Shown here: piece after piece, positions 7,096-10,953 of the stretch
Layout: each line of letters starts with the position of its first letter
How positions within the stretch are numbered: the stretch's first letter is position 1
Source of the DNA: Candidatus Brocadiaceae bacterium
Lineage (GTDB): Bacteria; Planctomycetota; Brocadiia; SM23-32
Assembly (NCBI GenBank): GCA_030615435.1
Contig: JAUWZH010000064.1
Coordinates: 1-10,953, forward strand
Reading direction: 5' to 3'
DNA length: 10,953 nt
Program-made: the position numbers and the translations under genes
Notes under the pieces: model-generated
What the model was told of the DNA's origin: nothing
The model's database searches: none
What the model saw: the letters and a program-made list of their open reading frames with translations, nothing else

Positions 7096-7110
7096 GAATG
7101 AGGAGGCTTG

Positions 7111-7476
7111 ATGCCACGCTCGAAGATTCCCAGATGGGTCGAGAATCCGCCGCCGATCTCGGTTTTCAAGCCCGCCGGCGTGCCGGCGCGGAATCTGCCG
7201 GTGGCCCTGCTGCACCTGGACGAATACGAGGCGCTGCGGCTGGCTGACTACGAAGGCCTCAATCAGGAGGAGGTCGCCGTCCGCCTGGGGGTCTCGCGAC
7301 CCACGGTGAGCAGGATCTTGGAGAGCGCGCGCAGAACGGTGGCTCAGGCCCTGGTGGAAGGAAGGTCCCTGCTCATTCAAGGCGGGCCGGTGCGGTTCCC
7401 CGCGCCGGTTCCAGGCTGGCGGGGCCGGGGCGGATGGCGTCGAAGGCACGGCAGGGGTGGCCCGCCGCAGATGTGA
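7111..7476 (+). CDS. DUF134 family predicted DNA-binding protein
   Basis: A 121-residue member of DUF134, small predicted transcription factors of bacteria and archaea with a sigma-70 region 4-like helix-turn-helix. The family's landmarks are in order: basic MPRSKIPR start, FKPAGVPARNL (19-29), LDEYEALRLADYEGLNQEE (36-54) and the recognition-helix segment VRLGVSRPTVSRILESARR (57-75). The tail from about 100 is Arg/Gly/Trp-rich (GWRGRGGWRRR), longer and more basic than the core needs. The start is ATG 7111 with AGGAGG four bases upstream; a TTG at 7108 is too close. It is the first gene behind the palindrome-controlled promoter, so it may regulate its own block. Members commonly sit beside NifX-like and MinD-like genes in anaerobes. 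The target and ligand are unknown. Confidence 0.88.
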   Translation: MPRSKIPRWVENPPPISVFKPAGVPARNLPVALLHLDEYEALRLADYEGLNQEEVAVRLGVSRPTVSRILESARRTVAQALVEGRSLLIQGGPVRFPAPVPGWRGRGGWRRRHGRGGPPQM

Positions 7477-7632
7477 ATTCGGCTTGCAGGGAGGAGGAAA
7501 GACGGAGCATCGTCCCGGCGGAGGTGCTGGGAGCACCGCGGCGCAGTCGGCAAGCTTCCCCACTGTCGAGCTGGGCAGAGAGGAGAATGCGAGGCAAGGG
7601 TTGAGAACTCTTTTTCGGAAGGAGGCAGAGCG

Positions 7633-8011
7633 ATGCCAGGTGGAGATGGAACAGGACCAGCAGGAATGGGACCCATGACGGGCCGGGCGGCCGGCTACTG
7701 TGCAGGTTACGCAGTGCCGGGGTTCATGAACCCGATCCCCGGCCGTGGTTTCTGGGGCGCCGGATATCCCGCCTACGAGCCGTTCGGATACGGCGCTGGA
7801 GCGGGGTATGCGCCTTACGGCGGTTACGGACCCGGCGCAAGTGCCATACAGCCCTTGGGGATCCGGGGCATACGCGGCGCCATACTACGGGGGCTCTTGG
7901 CCCGGGTTCAGCCGGGGCATGGGCTTCGGGCGCGGCATGGGCTTTGGCCGAGGCATGGGCATTGGACGAGGCATGGGCAGAGGTCGTGGCTTCCGCGGCC
8001 GGGGCTGGTAA
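7633..8011 (+). pseudogene. DUF5320-type Gly/Tyr-rich protein, copy 1, frameshifted
   Basis: The N-terminal head (MPGGDGTGPAGMGPMTGR, AAGYCAGYAVPGFMNP) is the DUF5320 signature and is followed by a Gly/Tyr/Pro-rich stretch to about codon 73. Around 7838-7852 the sensible frame changes: the original frame becomes unlike the family, while the next frame continues SPWGSGAYAAPYYGG, then four GRGMGF-like repeats and RGFRGRGW, with a stop at 8009-8011. The original frame instead runs on into the next gene. So the gene is either recently broken, misread by one or two bases, or frameshifted during translation. Unlike copies 2 and 3 it has no C-terminal coiled coil. AAGGAGG lies just upstream. DUF5320 has no known function; the head contains one conserved Cys (C23). 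Confidence 0.8.
7916..7987 (+). repeat. Four 18-bp tandem repeats encoding GMGFGR
   Basis: GGCATGGGC recurs at 7916, 7934, 7952 and 7970, exactly 18 bases apart, encoding GMGFGR, GMGFGR, GMGIGR and GMGRGR in the downstream frame of copy 1. The last unit decays into RGFRGRGW. The exact codon phase supports this frame as the one under selection beyond the frameshift. Confidence 0.8.
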
Positions 8012-8066
8012 GGCCTGAACCGCCACGCGAGAGTCAGGTTGACTTCATCAGTAAGGAGGTAGAGCG

Positions 8067-8501
8067 ATGCCAGGTGGAGATGGAACAGGACCAGCAGGAA
8101 TGGGCCCGATGACGGGCCGAGCGGCAGGCTATTGTGCCGGTTACGGAGTGCCGGGATTCATGAACCCGATCCCAGGCCGGGGGTTCCGGGGCTGGGGCCA
8201 GGGCGCCGGGGCCGGCCCCTGGGGTTACGGAGCGGGTATGGGCTCGCCCTACGGCTACGGGCCTGGGGCGGCGCCTTACAGCGCCTGGGGTTACGAAGCA
8301 GGCGTGAGGCAGCCTTACGGATACGGGGCGGCGGTGCCCCCTTGGGGCGGCTACGGCCCTTATGCGCCCTACGGCGCGCCGCCCACCCAGGAAGCCGAAC
8401 TCGACATGCTGAAAGGGCAGTCTGAATACCTCGAGGATGCCCTGGAAGGCATCAGAAAGCGCATCGAGGAACTCGAGGCGGCCGCACAGGAGGAGGAATG
8501 A
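8067..8501 (+). CDS. DUF5320-type Gly/Tyr-rich protein, copy 2 (intact)
   Basis: A 144-residue protein in three parts. The head MPGGDGTGPAGMGPMTGR (1-18) with AAGYCAGYGVPGFMNP (19-34) is the DUF5320 signature. Residues 35-107 are a low-complexity Gly/Tyr/Ala/Pro/Trp region built of loose YGYG and WGYG units. Residues 108-140 (AELDMLKGQSEYLEDALEGI onward) are strongly charged and heptad-like, a probable coiled coil that could make dimers. There is no signal peptide or membrane segment, so a cytoplasmic protein is likely. The ribosome binding site AAGGAGG is seven bases from the ATG. The composition suggests an assembly or scaffold role, but no function is established for the family. It sits between copy 1 and the zinc-ribbon gene, in the same direction. 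Confidence 0.88.
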   Translation: MPGGDGTGPAGMGPMTGRAAGYCAGYGVPGFMNPIPGRGFRGWGQGAGAGPWGYGAGMGSPYGYGPGAAPYSAWGYEAGVRQPYGYGAAVPPWGGYGPYAPYGAPPTQEAELDMLKGQSEYLEDALEGIRKRIEELEAAAQEEE

Positions 8502-8547
8502 GCGGCAGGATCAAGGTTCATCGGCCCTATTGAGGGAGGAGAACGCG

Positions 8548-8775
8548 ATGCCTAGAGGCGATGGAACCGGCCCGCCGGGCGGCGGCGGACCCGGAACGGG
8601 AAGAGGCAGCCGTGGCGCTGGCGGCGGAGGTCGCGGACGCATGGGCGGCATGGCGGCGGGGCCGGGCGGAAATTGCGTCTGCCCCAAGTGCGGTCACAAG
8701 GCGCCACACCCAAGGGGCGTGCCGTGCTTACAGACGCCGTGCCCCAAGTGCGGAACCACAATGACGCGAGAGTGA
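8548..8775 (+). CDS. Small zinc-ribbon protein with a DUF5320-like head
   Basis: A 75-residue protein. Its first nine residues, MPRGDGTGP, equal the start of the neighbouring DUF5320 copy 3, followed by a Gly/Arg-rich linker (11-42). The C-terminal half is a six-cysteine knuckle: CVCPKC (C43, C45, C48), then C60, then CPKC (C65, C68). The paired CPKCG motifs indicate a rubredoxin-like zinc ribbon, binding Zn2+ or Fe in a four-Cys site, with C43 and C60 extra. Similar small 'CVCPKCG...RGVPC...CPKCG' proteins travel with DUF5320 and NifX-like genes in anaerobes. The ATG follows GGGAGGA by seven bases. Open frames before this ATG have no family resemblance. Possible roles are metal delivery or protein-protein contact; none is shown. 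Confidence 0.8.
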   Translation: MPRGDGTGPPGGGGPGTGRGSRGAGGGGRGRMGGMAAGPGGNCVCPKCGHKAPHPRGVPCLQTPCPKCGTTMTRE

Positions 8776-8812
8776 ACTCTCACGTCCACCTCAGTCAAAA
8801 GGAGGAACGACG

Positions 8813-9205
8813 GTGCCACGAGGCGATGGAACAGGACCAGCAGGAATGGGCCCGATGACGGGCCGAGCGGCCGGCTACTGCGCCGGTTACGCAGTGCCGG
8901 GGTTCATGAACCCTTACGGCGGCTACGGCGGCGGTGCGTGGGGCCGCGGAATGCGCGGCGGAGGCCGGGGCCGCAGGAACTGGTACTACGCCACGGGCCT
9001 GCCCGGCTCGGCCCGAGCGGCTCAGGGACTGCCCGCGTGGGGCGGCGTGGCGGGAGGCTATGCGCCCCCTGCTTACGGCCCCTATGCTCCTCCCCCCGAG
9101 GATGAGCTCGCGAGCCTCAAGGCGCAATCCGAGGCCATCGGCCAGGAGCTTCAAAGGATCAACGAGCGCATTGCCGAACTGAGCAAGGAAGCAGGAAAGG
9201 AGTAA
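8813..9205 (+). CDS. DUF5320-type Gly/Tyr-rich protein, copy 3 (intact)
   Basis: A 130-residue protein with the same three-part plan as copy 2. The head is MPRGDGTGPAGMGPMTGR with AAGYCAGYAVPGFMNP (1-34), including the single C23. The middle (35-95) is first Gly/Arg-rich (WGRGMRGGGRGRRNW, 43-57), then Pro/Ala/Tyr-rich. The tail (96-127, starting EDELASLKAQSEAIG) is a predicted coiled coil. Translation starts with GTG at 8813, seven bases after AGGAGG; no closer ATG keeps the head. The Arg-rich middle is more basic than in copy 2, so the copies may bind different partners. It is the last gene before the hairpin at 9224-9254. The function is unknown. Confidence 0.87.
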   Translation: MPRGDGTGPAGMGPMTGRAAGYCAGYAVPGFMNPYGGYGGGAWGRGMRGGGRGRRNWYYATGLPGSARAAQGLPAWGGVAGGYAPPAYGPYAPPPEDELASLKAQSEAIGQELQRINERIAELSKEAGKE

Positions 9206-9223
9206 TCCCCTACCTGCCTGCGA

Positions 9224-9254
9224 GGCGGGCCCCGCAGCGCGGAGCCCGTCCTTT
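9224..9254 (+). terminator. Strong hairpin between the DUF5320 genes and the NifX-like gene
   Basis: A seven-pair outer stem (9224-9230 with 9244-9250), one C-A mismatch, a four-pair inner stem (9232-9235 with 9239-9242) and an AGC loop, followed by CTTTCATC. The T-tract is short, so this may be a partial terminator, lowering expression of the NifX-like and ATPase genes relative to the DUF5320 genes, or a processing or stability stem. Confidence 0.55.
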
Positions 9255-9287
9255 CATCTCACGTAGAGTCGGGAGGAGGCCGTTCAA

Positions 9288-9647
9288 ATGAAGATCTGTT
9301 TCACAAGCGCCGGGCCGGACCTGTCCTCTGAAGTTGACCCCCGCTTCGGGCGAGCGCGGTACTTCATTATTTATGACGACGAGACGCAGCAGCACGAGGT
9401 GGTGGACAACGAGCAGAACGTCAACGCAGCCGGAGGGGCCGGGGTTCAGTCTGCCACCACCGTCGCCGAGATGGGCTGCCAATGGGTGGTGAGCGGGCAC
9501 ATGGGCCCGAGGGCGATGTCCGTGCTCAAGGAGGCGGAGGTCCGGGTGGCCCTCGCCCCCTCGGGCACCGTTGCCGAGGCCATCGAGCAGTTCAACAGTG
9601 GCGAGCTCGAGGAAGCCGGCTCCGCCGACGTCCCGCCCCACTGGTAA
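9288..9647 (+). CDS. NifX/MTH1175-like (dinitrogenase iron-molybdenum cofactor family) protein
   Basis: A 119-residue single-domain protein of the family that includes NifX, the NifB C-terminal domain, archaeal MTH1175, the Mo-Cu orange protein ORP and the thioferrate protein IssA. Landmarks: MKICFTS start, VDPRFGRARYFIIYD (16-30), AAGGAGVQSATTVAEMG (47-63), VVSGHMGPRAMSVLKEAEV (67-85) and PSGTVAEAIEQFNSGEL (91-107). The fold is RNase H-like and holds metal-sulfur clusters in characterised members. The only Cys residues are C4 and C64. No nifHDK genes are nearby, so a nitrogenase role is unsupported. GGGAGGAGG lies upstream. The stop is four bases before the ATPase start, so the two are probably translated together and may form a carrier-ATPase pair. 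The cluster carried is unknown. Confidence 0.92.
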   Translation: MKICFTSAGPDLSSEVDPRFGRARYFIIYDDETQQHEVVDNEQNVNAAGGAGVQSATTVAEMGCQWVVSGHMGPRAMSVLKEAEVRVALAPSGTVAEAIEQFNSGELEEAGSADVPPHW

Positions 9648-9651
9648 AGTC

Positions 9652-10953
9652 ATGTCCATGCGCAGCAGCGCATCCCAATCGGGCGGCCTGGTGCTCGCCA
9701 TCGCCTCCGGCAAGGGTGGAACCGGCAAGACCACGCTCGCCGTGAACATGGCCGCCGCACTGGCGCGCTCCGACGAGGTGGATCAGGAGGTGAGTCTGCT
9801 CGACTGCGACGTCGAGGAACCGAACGACCACCTCTTCGTCCGTCCCGCCTTCACCCGCAGCGATCCCGTCGAGGTGCTCAAGCCCGTCTGGAACGCCGAG
9901 CTTTGCACCGCGTGCGGCGAATGCGCCAGGGCGTGCCAATACAACGCCCTCGCCAAGGTCAAGGAGAAGGTGCTGTTGTTCCCGGAGCTCTGCCACGCCT
10001 GCGGCGTGTGCACGGAGGTCTGCCCGGAGGGGGCGATGAGCGAGCGGCCCAGCGCCATCGGCGTGGTGGAGTGCGACGAGGAGAATCTGGATTTCCTATT
10101 TGCCCACGGCCGCCTCAACATCGGCGAGCCGCTCGCTCCGGCCATCGTCCGGGGGGTTAAAGGCCACATCGCGCCCGGGCGCATCAACATCATTGACGCC
10201 TCACCGGGCACGGCGTGTCCCGTAGTCGAGGCGGTGCACGGGGCCGACGTCGCGCTGCTTGTAACCGAGCCGACCCCCTTCGGCCTTTCCGATCTCAGGC
10301 TCGCCCTCGGGCTCGCCCTCGAACTCGGCGTGCCGGCGGGCATCGTGGTGAACCGCTCCGACGGTGAGGACCGCCTGATCGCAGACTACGCGGAGGAGGT
10401 CGGCGTGCCAATCGTGGGACGGATTCCCTTCGAGCGCAAGTACGCCGAGGCCTACTCCCGGGGCGAGTTACTGGTGGAGGGATTCCCGGAAGTGGAGCAG
10501 ATGGTCCTGGAGATATTCCAGCGGACGTGCGAGCTGGTGGGCACCACCCCGCCCTCCATTCCCGAGCAGGCGCCGGTCAGCGTCTCCAGCGGAGCCGAAG
10601 AAACCGGGGCGCCCGCAGCCTCCGTCTCCTATCGGGAGTGCACCATCATCAGCGGCAAGGGCGGCACGGGCAAAACGACCGTCGTCGCCTCCCTGGCGGC
10701 GCTCGCCTCCGGCAAGGTGCTCGCCGACTGCGACGTGGACGCCGCCGACCTGTACCTGCTGATGAACCCGCGCGTGCTCGAAGTCCGGGAGTTCGTCGGC
10801 GGACAGAAAGCAACCATAGAGCCCGAGAGGTGCACAGGCTGCGGGCGCTGCGCCGAGCAGTGCCACTTCGACGCCATCGTGCCGGACGAGATCCCGCCGG
10901 CGGGTCGAGCCCATTTCGCCGACCCGTCCTCCGCAGCAGCCGTGCTCGGCGCT
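9652..10953 (+). CDS. Fused tandem MinD/Mrp-type ATPases with ferredoxin insertions (partial)
   Basis: One open frame of 434 codons runs from ATG 9652 to the right edge without a stop and holds two SIMIBI-class ATPase units. Unit 1 (1 to about 295): deviant Walker A GKGGTGKTT (20-28), DCDVEEPN (51-58), a 2x[4Fe-4S] ferredoxin insertion (C85, C88, C91, C95 and C114, C117, C120, C124), IIDASPGTACP (180-190) and VTEPTPFGLSD (204-214). A Pro/Ala/Ser-rich linker spans about 298-328. Unit 2: Walker A GKGGTGKTT (335-343), DCDVDAAD (359-366) and a first cluster motif (C394, C397, C400, C404). In other genomes these are usually two adjacent genes. The proteins are cytoplasmic, ATP-dimerising and linked to iron-sulfur handling. 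No good ribosome binding site precedes the ATG; coupling to the NifX-like gene four bases upstream is likely. ATG 9658 is an alternative start. Confidence 0.92.
   Translation, partial: MSMRSSASQSGGLVLAIASGKGGTGKTTLAVNMAAALARSDEVDQEVSLLDCDVEEPNDHLFVRPAFTRSDPVEVLKPVWNAELCTACGECARACQYNALAKVKEKVLLFPELCHACGVCTEVCPEGAMSERPSAIGVVECDEENLDFLFAHGRLNIGEPLAPAIVRGVKGHIAPGRINIIDASPGTACPVVEAVHGADVALLVTEPTPFGLSDLRLALGLALELGVPAGIVVNRSDGEDRLIADYAEEVGVPIVGRIPFERKYAEAYSRGELLVEGFPEVEQMVLEIFQRTCELVGTTPPSIPEQAPVSVSSGAEETGAPAASVSYRECTIISGKGGTGKTTVVASLAALASGKVLADCDVDAADLYLLMNPRVLEVREFVGGQKATIEPERCTGCGRCAEQCHFDAIVPDEIPPAGRAHFADPSSAAAVLGA

Larger units (their letters stand above)
7633..8911 (+). repeat. Three dispersed copies of the DUF5320 head
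   Basis: Nearly the same block of about 100-113 bases appears at 7633-7745, 8067-8179 and 8813-8911. Copies 1 and 2 share their first 38 bases exactly and differ at about nine positions overall; their AAGGAGG and AGAGCG leaders also match. Copy 3 starts with GTG and differs mainly in its first 12 bases. Sequences between and after the heads are much less alike, which suggests repeated duplication of the head with divergence or exchange of the rest. Confidence 0.85.

Noticed and set aside
7523..7537. GGTGCT-GGG-AGCACC hairpin between the DUF134 gene and DUF5320 copy 1
   Set aside because: The stem is only six pairs with no T-run; too weak to call a terminator or an RNA element.
7457..7678. 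Short plus-strand frame between the DUF134 gene and DUF5320 copy 1, ending ERCQVEMEQDQQEW
   Set aside because: The same peptide recurs before each DUF5320 gene only because it is the neighbouring-frame reading of the repeated ribosome binding site and head; it is not a separate conserved protein.
7617..9205. CRISPR array suggested by spaced near-identical repeats
   Set aside because: The repeats are about 100 bases, coding, with gene-length spacing; they are duplicated gene heads.
9288..9647. Nitrogenase cofactor biosynthesis (NifX or NifB) as the role of this gene
   Set aside because: No nitrogenase structural or other nif genes are seen, and the neighbourhood matches ORP/IssA-type settings; family membership alone does not imply nitrogen fixation.
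9903..10160. Plus-strand frame inside the first ATPase unit
   Set aside because: It is an alternate-frame reading of the ferredoxin insertion; the main frame keeps all motifs.

Overview
The window is GC-rich, densely coded bacterial DNA. The gene set points to an anaerobic or oxygen-flexible bacterium: a B12-dependent class II ribonucleotide reductase, a NifX/MTH1175-type iron-sulfur protein with ferredoxin-containing MinD ATPases, and DUF134/DUF5320 proteins common in sulfate reducers and other anaerobes. Two tandem prepilins of the 'FTLIELL' + H-X9-DG-like type resemble those abundant in Planctomycetota/PVC relatives, Armatimonadota, Omnitrophota and similar uncultured lineages. I cannot name the phylum from this window.

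Layout. (1) 1-2573, plus strand: 3' end of a tsaB-like gene, a universal stress protein, and nrdJ, which overlaps the stress gene by ATGA. (2) 2574-3639: a strong hairpin after nrdJ, then a decayed IS256-family transposase (N-terminus lost, two frameshifts), ending near an orphan ribosome binding site. (3) 3640-4980, minus strand: two paralogous prepilin genes, with a good sigma-70-type promoter at 5035-5063. (4) 4981-5510: divergent intergenic region with that promoter and a plus-strand promoter at 5332-5360. (5) 5511-6956: tilS. (6) 7055 to the window end: the accessory block. A near-consensus promoter overlaps a perfect 14-bp palindrome (7082-7095), followed by a DUF134 regulator, three DUF5320-type Gly/Tyr/Pro-rich proteins (the first frameshifted), a small zinc-ribbon protein sharing their N-terminal head, a hairpin, a NifX/MTH1175-like protein, and one open reading frame that fuses two ferredoxin-containing MinD/Mrp-type ATPases and runs off the window.

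How the genes may work together. The last block resembles the orange-protein (ORP) and IssA neighbourhoods of anaerobes, where a NifX-fold protein carries or stores a metal-sulfur cluster and MinD-type ATPases with two [4Fe-4S] motifs act beside it. Here the normally separate paired ATPases lie in one polypeptide, and the low-complexity DUF5320 proteins are amplified. The palindrome over the promoter suggests control by a metal-sensing ArsR/SmtB-type repressor or by the DUF134 protein itself. Function is inference; the gene content and order are read from the sequence.
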